Counted from the first letter of the stretch, positions 11,551 to 23,916 are shown. The stretch: DNA of 64,000 nt from Asterella californica (GCA_036924285.1 JAYKYS010000010.1:16839001-16903000), one strand, 5' to 3'. The notes: a model not told the origin generated them from the sequence alone. A program made the numbers and translations.

Positions 11551-11976
11551 TCACTAGTAATAATAGTAATCATAAGCGTCTGTACGCAAACAATCCATAT
11601 TTCAACTGCGTGTAATGACTCAGCTTATCCTCTTCCAATATTTCTCAGTCGAACAAACCCAAACATCCACAGTGAAATGTGTCTATCATTTTACACAACG
11701 GACACATCAAGACATCTCGGGTCTTCGCATACCCCGGAAACCTTACTTTTAGTGACTCGGAAAAGAACAAGTCCTTCCGGAGTTTCTCCCCGGGAAGTTC
11801 CGCGGCTACTGTAAGGAATGCACCAACATGTAACTTTCCGGAAGCGGCTGTGGTTCCGTCTAAACTCCTCCACGCGTGGTTGTCCGGTGGCTCAAATGGC
11901 TTCTCGACACGTTCGTGGATGCAGCCAAGCGCGTTGTCGTAGCCACGTGTATCTGACTAACAAGGGACTGTAGTAC

Positions 11977-12483
11977 GTGGTGGTAACTGTAGGATATTGT
12001 ATGTATACACAAACACGCGACCCAATGAATAGCAAACGGACTGATACTTGTATGTATATACAAGTATACGTCCTGTACCATCTGGAGCAAGTCAGCTCGC
12101 TGGGTCCAACGAAGTCAAAGTCTATAAAAGCAGAGTGGAGATTCGTCAAGCACGGCATCGGAATTGAGCAACGAGTTATCACGGACTGGGTTGACCTAAA
12201 GCGCATTATTCAAGATACGGTAATGTCGTTTCAGGATTCAGATTTGGCGCGAACTCGCACGCGGATCAACGGACAACCTTCTGGAGATGAGAATGTGATG
12301 CATCCTGAATCCAGTCTGATCATGATTCATGAGCATGCAGTAACAGAAACCGCTGAATCACTTGGACCCGATCCCTCGGGAGATTCCCCAGAGCTCGTTT
12401 CACCGGAGGCCAGATTTCGATACCGAAGTTCAGTGGCGAGTAACTTTAAGATGTTTAACTTAGGCCGTATAATCGGTGATTAA
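11977..12483 (+). CDS. Unrecognised 168-codon open frame, doubtful
   Basis: This is the longest open frame in the 8-15 kb stretch and lies in sequence less AT-rich than its surroundings. The translation has a mixed N-terminus with no signal peptide and an acidic, Ser/Pro-rich C-terminal half. I recognise no domain. No splice-supported neighbour exon or TATA box was found. It overlaps a 104-codon frame on the other strand. It may be a chance frame or a decayed gene fragment. Confidence 0.2.
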   Translation: MVVTVGYCMYTQTRDPMNSKRTDTCMYIQVYVLYHLEQVSSLGPTKSKSIKAEWRFVKHGIGIEQRVITDWVDLKRIIQDTVMSFQDSDLARTRTRINGQPSGDENVMHPESSLIMIHEHAVTETAESLGPDPSGDSPELVSPEARFRYRSSVASNFKMFNLGRIIGD

Positions 12484-12936
12484 CGTGATAATCAATGGGT
12501 TACCAAGCTGAGAACACGGTTTTGCGCAAAGAGGTTCTTCTCTATGATAATCTGCTGTCACCACACTAGACTCTCCGGATTCCTTAACACAGCACTAACA
12601 ACATCTGTGAATATTTCTTAGCTCGGCAAACCGTGAGAGTGTACTCGTGAGAAGTCTCAAAAATGCTGCCCGTCTCCCAGACCTCACCCTGCGGAGCCAG
12701 TCTCATAACATGCAGATTATCAGTACGGCCGGCTTCAACATGCGGATTACCACGCGGTGAAGGGCTTTATCTCCAGCTGTGAACTTCGCATTCCGTTAGG
12801 AAAACCCAATCTCGAAAACGCAGTTGCGAATACGTTCTTATAAGAGAGAAGAGCGGGTTCTAAATCCTGTCTCTAATCTTTGGGAAGGAGCTCTCTTGAC
12901 ATACTTGGCTCTATCTTTCGGTATATAAAGGTATTA

Positions 12937-13273
12937 GGGGTATCAAAGTTAATAGAAAATATTTCTAATTTTTTGAGAGGAAAAGAGCAGTAATTTACAA
13001 TTGGCTAGTTTTGTTTGGAAGCGTGATTCTGAGAAAGTTTCTCTTATAAGACAATTGTATGATTTCTTCATCTCTATTTTTTTTTCTCTGAAACCTAGAA
13101 TTGTCAAAACTCATGGGAGAAAACAGCGAAAAATAAGTAAAAAATACCCGTGGTGTCTTCCTGTGAGCACTTCCAGAGATGCTCGCTGAAAACATCCACA
13201 GATGCTTGATTAAAGTCATAACCCCCTCCCAAGAGTTAAAAATATTTGAAAAGAGTTTCAACTTTGACACCCC
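12937..13273. mobile_element. Tourist-like MITE, 337 bp, TTA target duplication
   Basis: The ends GGGGTATCAAAGTTAATAG and AACTTTGACACCCC are inverted repeats. TTA precedes the left end (12934-12936) and follows the right end (13274-13276). A 3-bp TTA duplication with short GGGG-starting inverted ends is characteristic of PIF/Harbinger-derived Tourist elements. The interior has CTTCCAGAGATGCTCGC, related to the TCTCCAGAGATATCCGC of the array at 57.5 kb. Open frames inside are chance frames. Confidence 0.7.
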
Positions 13274-13581
13274 TTATTAAAGAGTGTCAAAGTTAGAGGA
13301 AGTTAAGGCGTTATTATGAGACGTTAATCTTACTAATGAGCGATAGTTTAAGACATGAGTCGTCCGAGCTGCGAATATCTTTGGAGATACTCACAGAAAC
13401 AGCCAACTAGTGTTGATGCGATGCTCATGACAAGCCCGCTCATAAGATGTTCTTCAATCATCGTACATGCCTACCTTCAGCAATGAGAGGTTACACTGGA
13501 TGCGATTGATCGTACTGAAATACAAGAGACGATATCTCTCTTAAATGTAATCCTGAATGAACGGCGCCTCCATATGCAATG

Positions 13582-13639
13582 ATGTTACTTGAAAATAATT
13601 GAAAAAAAAGTTTTATTCTTAATTATTTTCAAGTAACAT
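13582..13639. repeat. Isolated 19-20-bp hairpin
   Basis: ATGTTACTTGAAAATAATT (from 13582) is inverted as AATTATTTTCAAGTAACAT (ending 13639), with a loop of about 20 nt rich in A and T. Confidence 0.7.
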
Positions 13640-15200
13640 GGATGCTATCAGAAGGATGGCCTCGAACAGCGATGATGCTATTTGCTAAATACCCACTCTT
13701 GCTAGACACTTTTGGACGAGTTGTGACATTGCGAGCTACTGAAAGAAAATGAGATTTCGCTTCCACTAATGCATCTTTTCTAAATTCTTAGTATTGGATG
13801 TGATGATTGACTGAGAGGCTTAATATGAGTGAAACATTTTGAAATGAGTTCATTGCTAGATGGTGCCGACGTTTATAAAGATCGAGAGAAAATGGACAAC
13901 AAATCGAGAGTTAGTGAAGGTTGAAATGGAAAAAGATAAAAGAACTCATCAATTTGTGGAAGATAACTTCTTCGTGTCATACCAAAAGATCTGTAGACTA
14001 GATTTAGTTCAAATGTGGATATGAGGGTGTTTCTCGAGATCTTGACATATTGAGTTGAGTGGATAACTAGAAAGAGAGATTAAAAGATGAAAATCATAAA
14101 GTTCTAGTTCACACAAAATTTCACATAAAGAGTTTCGATAATGACAAAACCTGATAAAAGAAAAGATCGCGAGCTGAAAACACCTGAAAGGATCTTAAGT
14201 TACCTCTTCCTCATGTGTGCGAGTGATCAGTTGGGTCTTTAATGTTGTCTCGACTTGTCCATATCGATCGTAACCAAAGAACTTCAACCCTCCCAAGAGA
14301 CTCGTCTCAACAACACTTTTTGGAACACAAAGACTTCGAGATCTCGATCCAATAGTTCACTCGAGCAATGATAGACGTTTATGTTTGCAAGTATATCATG
14401 AAACATTAAAAAAGATCTTCTCTATGGAAGCACTTGAGACTAACAACAATATTCTTGAAAAAGATGAATAATTGATTTTGGGTATTCTTCCCATGATTAT
14501 CTTCTTCACGTTCAAAGCACCTGCATATTCACCTCAAGTGTCCTCTGCGTAAATGTATTAATGTCTAATCCTGGACTAATAAATGTATTAATCCTGGACT
14601 TGTATCTTCAGAAGTGCTGCAGTCCAATCAAGACTTATGGTTGATCTCTTGCTCTCCCAATGTTTCCAAGCATGGACTAAAAAATAACTTTTATAAAATA
14701 TTTTAATTATTTATATTTACTTAATATATATATATATATATATATTATTTAGCACATATATATTTTCTCGATAATGATAAATGAGCAAAAGTTCCCAAGA
14801 GTTCATCAGCATGCATATTGATTAGGGTTATAGAGTTATGGATAGTTTTCCTTCGCTCGGTAGAGAATATATTTTCTGAATTTTAACACCCATTATTGTT
14901 CACGAATTGACAAGCCATAAGTGATGTGGATGTTCAAGTTATTTTAGTTATGGAGAATTTGGTTCATGAAGGGAGAGAAAGACTGAAGGGCCAGTTTACA
15001 CCGCCAAGTTCCGAGTTCCAGCCCGGCCATATTATGCTTCGGTAGAGGTTCGATACTCTAGTATCATTTTCGTTGTTCTTTTACATAACAATATATTCCA
15101 AATGGTTTTCAGGAAGAACATGTGAGAAACCAGGTTCCCTCGAGTTATTGCTGCAAATCTGTAGTTCTAAAAGAGAGTCGAGTTCAATGCCATATAAACG
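13640..15200. other. AT-rich stretch, no gene seen; (TA)n microsatellite near 14724-14745
   Basis: No open frame of note, no hairpin A/B cassette and no terminal repeats recognised. An alternating TATATA tract of about 20 bp lies near 14725. Confidence 0.5.
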
Positions 15201-15211
15201 CCATCTCATCG

Positions 15212-15252
15212 CCATTTTGGTGCAGAAACGGTGAATTCCTGCACCAAAATGG
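15212..15252. repeat. Perfect 14-bp inverted repeat
   Basis: CCATTTTGGTGCAG (15212-15225) faces CTGCACCAAAATGG (15239-15252) with a 13-nt loop. Confidence 0.75.
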
Positions 15253-15259
15253 AACCTGC

Positions 15260-16640
15260 ATACATGTAAACGCATCAAGTTGAACGATATACAGTTCCGA
15301 TTAAATCCGTCCTTCACGGGAGAGGACATGGGACTCAGGACTTTTGTCTAGAGAGAGCCTGGGAACGAAGAAGGATGGTATGTGCTACCAGTCTGGCTGT
15401 AAGGTAAACATTCAAAGTTAGCATCCTAGTAGGAGTCGTGTGGCCGAAGAGCTGAACCAGATTCTAACCAGGTGTAGCCCAGCCCGTGCAATAATCACTT
15501 TAAGGCGGGGCTCACGACCATGATGTCGGCAACACCAGATTCCTCAGTTATGTCGGTACCAGCCGTGACGTATCGAGGCTTTGTTTGGAGCACTCGCAAC
15601 ATAATTGCCGTTCTCTACGGCCGGCCAAACATGCTTCGCAGCATTTCGGTGAGATTCCAGGACCTCGGCCTCGATATGCACTCAACCGATGCGAATCCCC
15701 TTAGCGCACCAGAGACCGAAATCCACCTAAGTCTTCAGTCGGTTATACGGAGAGATGTGAGCCCTTCCTGGAACTTCCAGGCCGACTCTAGCGTCTGATC
15801 AGTTCCGATTTCCCTTCTCCTCCCTCCCGCGAGCTCGATTCTGGAATCAACCTTCTCTGATGAGTTTCTCTAAGTTTCAACAGGTGGGAGTCACTCGCTC
15901 TTGTGGTATCTATAAAAGCGTCCATTACTCCATTCCGGTTTTTCCCCTGGATAAGGTGCAGTGGTAGTTCGGTGACAATTTGTGAGGAGATCATACCAAG
16001 TTTTCTGCACGCACCCAAGTTGGAAATCTGTGCGTACAAATGTCCCTCCTGTAACTCGACCTGGGTACTTACAAGGTCCTGCCTAGTAACCATGACGGCG
16101 AACGCTAACCGAGTTCGATCGAGTGCATCACAAGAAGTACGTCAAAATGATTTTCTGATCGTTGTCCTGATTGCGGAAGCGGAGATGCTCCACATGAGAG
16201 ATGTGGTACCCTTGGCTGACGTACGACATCCGTCGGTTCGTAGGGGATAGCGTAGAGATCCCCTCGAGATACAACTGTATAAGCCAGCAAATTACTGTTC
16301 GTTCGACTCACTCCTGAGAACAAGTAAGAAACACAGTCCACAAAGATGCAACTACTAAGTAAAGCAATCCAGCAGAGCTGCTGCAGCCGTGAACAAGGAC
16401 GCTTCTCTTGTAACATAAAGATCAAGACAGAGCCAAGTGGCCGGGGCAGGAAATATTCTGGGTAACGACTGATTTTAAGTGCTGCAGCCGGGGACGCACA
16501 ATCCTAGTGGTTGCATCTTACGTCTCCAGGGGCCACTGCCTACCTAATCTCTTCAGATTTCTACGCCTCAGCTTAAGTTGGACCTATAAGACTTTGCAAG
16601 ATTCATATAAACACAAAAGTAACTCTAACACAAAATTGTT
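15260..16640. other. Downstream flank of the desaturase gene, no gene assigned
   Basis: The sequence is less AT-rich than the desert to its left and has overlapping open frames of 92-115 codons on both strands (for example 15520-15798 plus, 15788-16093 minus, 15903-16250 plus). None shows a recognisable domain or splice partner. Part of it should be the 3' untranslated region of the minus-strand desaturase that ends at 16649. Confidence 0.4.
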
Positions 16641-16648
16641 GATGCTCT

Positions 16649-19477
16649 CTACTCAGCCTTGACACTGGTGCTCTTTGTTTGCTTGCGCTTCATGCGGCTG
16701 AACGGTCCAACTGCTGGATCCGTGATATATCGGTAAATGACATTAGTCCAAGACTTGTGATAAGCTAGGCCCTCATAGAACTCTGGAGCCATCTTCTTCA
16801 GTTCCGGTAGCCTACTACCTGCAATTCTAGGAAAGTCATGATGCTCGTTATGATATCCCACGTTCCAAGTGAGCAGGTTTAGTGGGCCGTAATAAGAGTA
16901 GGTTTCCTGCCCTTTGTTGAAGACGTAGTGCTCAGAGATGAAGTGCCCGGCAACTGGGTGCATGCCACCCCCGAGAAACGTCGAGAGGATCAAGTATGCT
17001 AGTGCTTTCCATCCGGCACAGTACACTAACGCTACATCTAGAGTCATTTGAGCTACCAGGTTCCCCAACTCCCAGGAGCCTGGGGGCTTCGGGTTCAAGA
17101 ATAGAGGTCTGAAGGCGTAGAAGAAGAGCTGGAACAGCACCCACAGAACCTTCAGCGCTGTGTTTGTCACTATCCGACCTTCAGCATAGCTGGGAATGTC
17201 CATGTCCATGCCCTCCACCCCCTGATATCTATGGTGCTCTAGGTGATACTTTTGGAACGTGACAGACATGGGGATGCCAACAGGCAAATTCGCAAAAATT
17301 CCGAGCAAGCGGTTGTAAAAGGGACTGTTGCATGCCAAGTTATGGCTCAATTCATGAATCGCTAGGAACAGATTATGATTGCAGAAGGCGCCAAAGAAGT
17401 AGGACAACACTACAATGGTCAACCAACTCGAGTTGCTAACGTAAACAGCAGCAGAAAGCTGTAGCACCACGACAGCAGTAATCTGCAACATCAGTGAAAT
17501 CTTAGTCAGACGTAGATCTCTCAAATGTGAAATAATCAAGGGAGGTTCTTCATTCAGGACCACTTGTATCCAGAAACGCCGCATGGCGCGGCACAAACAC
17601 TACCAAACTACCTACTTTTGATGCACTTATACTGCTCATTAGAGTATGAACCTTAAAGCAACGGTCTGCTCACCGTCGCCTTAAAGTTCATACTCTAATG
17701 AGAGAAGTATCACAGAACCTCAGTCTTCAACCTGATACGATCATACAGGGTAGTTCAACTACACAGGGCTCTTCGTAAGCAGCCGTTTTGAAGGCTGCCA
17801 ACATGCATATCATTTTATTTCTCAGAACATTCTTCCACTTGGTACCTGCTTCAGAAGAGAAGCAGATCCCAAAAGAATGAATGCGTTTTACGTATCATTC
17901 AAAGCTCGATGTCCGTTCTTAGACCTCATTGTAGTCAACTACATGTCTAGAAATTAACTACTGTACACGCCCTAAAAAGCACCTACACATCATTTCAAGT
18001 CATTTCGAACAAGGCTGCGATTTTACTGAAGGCAGCTAGTACCGAAGTATGAAACGGCACTGTAAACCATCTCCTGCTAACCAGACCTCAACCAAACCTC
18101 CCGGAGTGAAAGTTCTTTCTTGATGGAGACTTCCAAAATGTACTTCGGATCATGGAGGTTTGAAGTCAGAACAAGTCAAGAGTGAATACTGGCGTATCCC
18201 GTAATGACAGAAATTCAACAGTGTTAACCTACGCGAGTTTCTAACTTTCATGTAAGGTGACAACATGACAAATACAGGACAAAACTCTGTCAGATCAGCG
18301 TCACATGGTTAACTTATGCACAGATCACTCTTCACGTACGCGGAGATTCAATTCCAGGAGCTTTATAAACTGTCTGCGATTTCCGCAGTTACTCAGTCTT
18401 GGAAAACTCGAGGAAGATCACAAAGTTCTTGAGATCATGCAGCGTGCTCAGGAAATACTGAGCAACAATGTAGATGCTAGAGTGTAATGTTTCACACTGA
18501 TCCTGGGAAACTGCTTCTCGGCTAAAGCCGGAGTGTCCAGTTTTTAGGTGATTAGAAAAGCTTCGCCGCTTGCAAGCATGCTGACATTACGAAGCAACTA
18601 CAATTCCCTGGTATTCACGATAAATTACGGAAGTAGCCCGAGTAGAGCATCGTGGAATGGGGAAGCAGACGGATAACTCCATGACCGAGACTTAAGTCTC
18701 CAACAGGCAAGAACCAATCCGTCTATAGCAAAGTGTCTAAGGCCGATGGACAACAGCAGGAGCCAGAAGAAAAGTAAACAAGAAAAGAAAGCTTCGTAGG
18801 TCGAGCCATTTTCGGACAGGCCTCGATGTGAAGATTGTGGATTTTCTGATCTGCAAGGTACTAAACAACAGACTGTGGACAGAGTTAACAACGCGAAAAG
18901 AAACAGCACCCTAACCTTTGGACAACGTTCAGGAAACAGCTGCAGAGTAAAGGGTCAAGGTTCCATGGACTTTCTATGAAACCAAAGATTCCAACACCCC
19001 ATACATTCAGCTGGAAGGCTGATGAAACCGCAAGCAGCTCTCTCGAGCTAGAAGTACACTCGTACCTACAAACTGGTCACAAATTGCCCAAAATCTCATA
19101 CATAACAGCAGGACTGAGATGCCAATCGTGAGACCCAAGGCGGGTGGCTCCGCCGGACAAGCGTACTGATAACTTTCAGAAACTCTACGGACCACAACAT
19201 ACATCCAGGACGAGCGACTGTTCGCGATCTAATCTGCGAATCTGCAAGCAGTTCTCAACTCAAGCATTCCTCGACACAAGCATTCTCCAGTCGGAAATGG
19301 ATTCGAGCGCATTGCATTACAAACCTTAGCTGGCGCCCAAAGATCAGGGCCGAAGAGCTGCTTGATTTCTGGGTGCGAAGCCAGGATCTGGCGCCTCCTC
19401 GAAGCGTGCGGCTCATCAGTCTGAGACCAAAAGAACTCCTTCTCCATTCCTTTCGGCGCGGCATCAGCGGACGCCAT
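16649..19477 (-). CDS. DES1: Sphingolipid delta-4 desaturase, two exons, 328 aa
   Basis: Exon 1 is 19325-19477 (51 codons, ATG in an AAGTTATGGCG context). Exon 2 is 16649-17482, ending in TAG. The 1.84-kb intron has GT at 19324-19323 and AG after TTGC at 17484-17483, and is in phase 0. Exon 1 carries the family hallmark [19 protein letters not shown] (residues 14-32). Exon 2 carries the three histidine boxes of membrane fatty-acyl desaturases: HELSHN (94-99), HLEHH (131-135) and HNEHH (262-266), separated by hydrophobic segments. The length matches the DES family (about 330 residues). The family introduces the delta-4 double bond into the long-chain base of ceramides at the endoplasmic reticulum, using a di-iron centre bound by those histidines. 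The reading frame is intact throughout, so the gene is probably functional. The residues also allow a C4-hydroxylase or bifunctional DES2-like activity, which sequence alone does not settle. Confidence 0.93.
17635..17702. repeat. 30-bp inverted repeat inside the desaturase intron
   Basis: CTCATTAGAGTATGAAC... (17635-17664) pairs with ...GTTCATACTCTAATGAG (ending 17702). Stems match at roughly 27 of 30 positions, with an 8-nt loop. It lies 153 bp into the intron, counted from its 3' side. It could be a tiny MITE, a small-RNA precursor or another foldback of the kind scattered through this window. Confidence 0.7.
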
Positions 19478-20560
19478 AACTTCACAACCTGAATGTAACA
19501 ACCTCTCAGCAACTCACATTACCATCTGCATATCCACTGACTACTAATTCCTTCCTGATTCTCGTAATGCCAGTTTCTGTATCAAGTCCTCGAGGTCAAG
19601 TAAATGGCCAGTCCCAGAATCAGCCATTGTAATCCATCCTTGGCCAATACATCGAAATTCACGCGATCTAAGTCCTCGCACAAACTACTGGCATCAACCT
19701 TCAACAAAACTGAAGTTCTTGGACAGTTAGTTCACTGGCCGCCCGCCGATGGATCTGCAGCAACATCCAGAGAGCACAGCTTCTCCAGCATCCAGCAGGG
19801 CGCTGCTGGAGAAGCCCTGTCCGGGACTCTCGCCTCAACTGACGACGAAAACATTCCCATTACAGTACTCGCACGGCCACCGGCTGTAACCCGTTCCACC
19901 TTTGAATACCCGGGAGATTGAGTATATATCTTTTTCACTTCCATTTACTCCCCTTCTAAACATAATAAACTGGCTCGTTGTTCCTACTCTCCCGATTTTA
20001 ACTGATTCAGCAAAGAAGGATGGGAAAGAACTACAATACCAGGCGCAGAAGCTTTTCGCTGATTGTAGGTAATTTTCGGGGTTGAATGTAAGAAAGGGTT
20101 GAAAATTGGACTCCATGGAAGTTCACCTGACTTTCAAGAGTCCGGAGAAGGAGCGCGCGCTGAGTGCAGCCATGTGAGCGAGGGAGAATGCTTTCTTGAT
20201 GTCCGAGGAATATTCCTCATATCATCCACAACGTAGTGAGTCTAGTGACTGTGCAGTACAGCACGTTTCCTATTGTTGCTGTACGTGGTGGAAAACGCGA
20301 TTTCCTGTTGTGGGCTGCATCTACTGTACTGTACGTATTGCGTGTCCAACGTGGTACTCCATACATCCAAATTGATACAACCTCACTTCCTCAGTCCTGT
20401 TACTTATTTGCGAAAGAAATTGGCTTCATCATAGCCTCAATAGGTTTGTTCTGTTTGATGATACCCTCTTAATTATTTATTGTTTGATATACACTCTTGT
20501 TTGGCTATCTAAAGTGAAACTAGTCACCTCTTGTTATTCATCATTTCACTATCTTCTACT
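19478..20560. other. Upstream region of the desaturase gene
   Basis: No clear TATA box close to the start codon was found. Open frames here (for example 19604-19921 plus, 19835-20116 minus) lack domains and overlap each other. I read the region as promoter and leader of the minus-strand desaturase. Confidence 0.35.
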
Positions 20561-20566
20561 AAACCG

Positions 20567-20725
20567 AAGATCGGTGGCTGAGTTGGTTGGAGGTCTGGGG
20601 TTCGAGCCCGCCTGCTCCCGGTTGGAGGTGCAAGAAGTCGCTGTGTGTGCTATGTGTGCAATCTGGTCCGGGTACGCTGTGGTTACCCACAAAGGACAGT
20701 CCCATGCCCCTCGAAGGGATTAAGC
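20567..20725 (+). mobile_element. tRNA-like (SINE) sequence with A- and B-box motifs
   Basis: GGTGGCTGAGTTGGTTGG resembles a pol III A box, and 10-20 bp on GGGGTTCGAGCCC matches the B-box consensus GGTTCGANNCC. The spacing is shorter than in a true tRNA and no cloverleaf can be drawn, so a tRNA-derived SINE head is the better reading. The 3' part (ACAGTCCCATGCCCCTCGAAGGG) resembles the tail end of the similar element at 57.4 kb. No poly-A tail or target duplication is visible. Confidence 0.45.
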
Positions 20726-21059
20726 GGACAAGTTAACAACTACTTCGACAAGATATCTTTGTCATTCAGTAAGTACATGAAATGATAAATTTTCAGAAAG
20801 TTGATGTAGCAGTCAAAACTTTTCATAGGTAAACAAATGGGTTTCATAACGATATCCAGTCAAAGGTGTGATTTAATAATAAATAATGAGAGTGGGATCA
20901 AGCAATTTTCTATATCTGCGACTTACTAGGCGTTTCTCCCATAGCATAGAGCAAATCGTACACTCTATCTCCTCAGGTCAGTCTAATGTGCTCTGGACAC
21001 GAGAACAAGAGAATCAAAGATAATAATACTGCATATTCGAATCATAGAGTAAGGATATT

Positions 21060-21168
21060 CACCTCATGTGCACTTAGAAGTTTACATGAGGTGTACATTA
21101 ATTTATACATGAAATGTACATTAATTTATATTCTGATCTTTCCGACGGGAAAGATTAGAATATAAATT
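21060..21168 (-). repeat. Multi-hairpin cassette copy 5, inverted order
   Basis: Hairpin B (CACCTCATGT...ACATGAGGTG, 21060-21093) comes first. Hairpin A follows (AATTTATATTCT.ATCTTTCC... paired with GGAAAGATTAGAATATAAATT, 21123-21168). Read on the minus strand the order is A then B, as in copies 1 and 4. Confidence 0.65.
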
Positions 21169-21242
21169 AGAGTTAAGATATAAATTAATATTTTCACATA
21201 ATGACATTTTTTTAATATCACTGTCTTGAAATTATACTCCCA

Positions 21243-21285
21243 ATAACATATCAGTCCGATCTTTTAGATCGGACTGATATGTTAT
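21243..21285. repeat. Perfect 19-bp hairpin with 5-nt loop
   Basis: ATAACATATCAGTCCGATC (21243-21261) and its exact reverse complement (21267-21285) flank TTTTA. It lies 75 bp from the cassette at 21.1 kb. Confidence 0.85.
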
Positions 21286-21289
21286 ACTT

Positions 21290-22750
21290 GATTTTTTTAA
21301 GAAGGAAATCTGCTGCTTCTACATTGAGGAATAAAGGAAGTATGCAAATTTATTTTCTTATAAAGACAATCATAAGATATTACCTTTTGTTTGTTGAGTT
21401 GTCTGAATTCAACCTGCATAGTTTCTAAAGAATGTGATATCTTTGGAAGGAAAGTTTTGATTATCAACAACATAGTTTGATCTTGTCTTATGTTTAGATC
21501 AATTTTATCATATCCATCTTTATGTGTAACTTCTTTTTGTGATAAGTGTTTATCAGAAAGTCATTTTGGTTTGTATACTTCTTGTCATGATTTATTCATG
21601 TCTTTTACAGAACTTTTATGTATAAGGAATGGTTCACGCAAAAATAAAAATTCTTTAAAATACTTTTAAAGAACTACATGTCAAGATCATGTACATAGAT
21701 GATTTTGACGATCATCGCAGAAAAGATTGCACATGTAATATGAATTACCATTTTGATTATCAAAAATCATATTCATGGCTTCAGAAGTATAACTATAGAT
21801 ACAGTTCTATATAAAAACAGTCTTGATAAGCAAATAAACATAAAGTCTCACCATACTCCATCATCTTTAGCTAACATATAGAATTTTTCTATATAACTTG
21901 AATTTATTGAATGTGATGTGACGATATCAGACCATCTTCAAGAAAATAAGATAATATTAACTCATCTATAGTTTCAATAGCTATTGAGTAAATATTTATA
22001 ATTTATATTTGATTTGTATACCTTTTGCTGTTGTGCAAAAGATATTTAGTATGTAAATCACGTATATACATATATTTTGTGCATATTTGTGTAATTTGTA
22101 AGATAATGAGACAGAAAGCCTTGCTTATATGAGCATAAAAAACTCTGATTTTTGCTAGAGGTCTCCAAGGTGTACAAAAAGTCAAGGTTGAATCTTTTAA
22201 ATTTCAATTTGGTCACGAAAAAGTGAGGATATACTCTCATCTATCTAAAAGAACGATTCGAGAGAAAAGGACACTTTTACAGAGAATTTGAGAGATTCGA
22301 GGACAAAGGCTAATGCGTGCAGGAAAAGAGGGAGAGAACATTCTTCTTATATTAATATTTGGATTTCACTAAACTTGATTTACTCATTGTTTTTAGGTCT
22401 TGTGCAAACAAGCCACTTCTCTTCTCCATTCACAAGCTGTGGAACTCTTTAATTCTTATCTATAAAAAGTGTTTTTTGCACTATTTTTGAGTTAAAGTGA
22501 TATAAAACGCATCTCTGATTTATTTGATTTAAAATTGTTTCTTTTTTAATGGACTATGTACCATAGCAATGTTATCTTTTATATTTTTGCAATTAATCAG
22601 TGATCAAAATTTAATTTTATTCTTGTCATGAAAACTAGTAAGATATAGTAATTTGAAAATAGTTGTACTTTGGTAAAAGTTTTAAATTTGTCTCTTTATA
22701 AATTTATAGATTTAAAAATAAATAATTTAACAGCAATAATAATTTATTAT
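21290..22750. other. AT-rich stretch, no gene recognised
   Basis: Very AT-rich on both strands, with only short open frames and no terminal repeats or hairpin cassettes. Confidence 0.5.
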
Positions 22751-22769
22751 CCAACTTATTTCATTTATC

Positions 22770-23200
22770 AAGTTTGCATTACATTCAGTGCAGCGAGTAA
22801 TGCTTCTCAAATTGTAGTCTCTTGAACATAGTTGAGGAATTTCACAGGAGCTCTCCAATCTTGAGGAGTAGATAAACATTTTGCTCGCAGTCTGGTTTCT
22901 TCCGACTCTGTTATTTTCTCAAATTTGAATTGTCGTTGAAAACTGACGTAGTGCAAAATTTCAATAGTGCGTGGACTTGAATCATTCAGAAACTTTTGTG
23001 TGAATGCTTGGTCCTACTCCTACATTTAGAAATATACTAAACATCTGGTCAATTTGGTCATGTTTATTATCTACTAAGAGAAAACCAAGTTTGAACTTCC
23101 AAAATATTTTTTTTCTCAACAAACATATTGAGATAAGCAAAAACATATTGTTCTTGTTTTCTCTTGCTGTGTTGTCGAGTTGAAGATACAACACTTCCGG
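22770..23200 (-). pseudogene. Degenerate coding-like fragment, family unknown
   Basis: On the minus strand a long stretch reads like protein with only one or two in-frame stops. Pieces include FWKFKLGFLLVDNKHDQID, TIEILHYVSFQRQFKFEKI and CLSTPQDWRAPVKFLNYV, the last followed by a TGA and then EALLAALNVM. Length and composition are unlike the chance frames around it. I do not recognise the family. It is probably a decayed transposon or captured gene piece. Confidence 0.35.
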
Positions 23201-23703
23201 AAGTTGACATTCTTAAGTAGAAATGATATGATGGATAACAGTAATTGTTAGGTTTGAGTCAATGTGAATATTAGGATAACTGAAAAATATTCTGCACGCA
23301 GATTGCGACTGAAAACTAAACCACAACATGAACTTCGATGAAGTACTTTTCATCCATGTTTTTTAAACGCGAGTAAAATGAAGATAATTTGTCTTACTCT
23401 GGTCCATCCCACCGATCTGACAAAAAATATATATTTTTGATTCCACGAGAGCTTCCCTTTTGTGCTTAGTTTGCTTTTCTCGTTCAATCATTTGTTGGAG
23501 ACAATGAGCATGTAAATATCTTGTAAATTTAACTGTCATATAATTAAATAAAAAAACAAATATATTAGATTCAAAATGCGCAACAATTTTAGTTGCAAAA
23601 TAGATGAAAAGTAAAATTTAAAATGTAACTAACTAGAAAAATGTTTTATCTCCAAAGACTCAGTAATATATCATGACAATATGAATGATAAAGAACCTAA
23701 AAC

Positions 23704-23916
23704 AACTATTAACAGAACAAGAAATTTATTTAAACTACAACTATTGAACCAGACTAATTATTACTCAAGCTGATTTCTTGTAATTATTTACAAATACAAC
23801 TAGCAAACAAAATTAATATTACTCAAGCTAATTGCTTGCACTTATTTACAAATACAACTACCGAACAAAACTAAATAATACTCAAGCTGACTGCTTGTAA
23901 TTATATACAAATACAG
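23704..23916. repeat. Minisatellite, about 3.6 copies of a 58-59-bp unit
   Basis: ACTCAAGCT occurs at 23763, 23821 and 23880. Each is followed by a TTGCTTGTAATTATTTACAAATACA-like segment. A partial, more diverged copy precedes at 23704-23762. Confidence 0.85.

Noticed and set aside
15788..16250. Overlapping frames of 101 and 115 codons on opposite strands
   Set aside because: They are antisense shadows of each other with no recognisable domain. The region is best read as the 3' flank of the desaturase gene.
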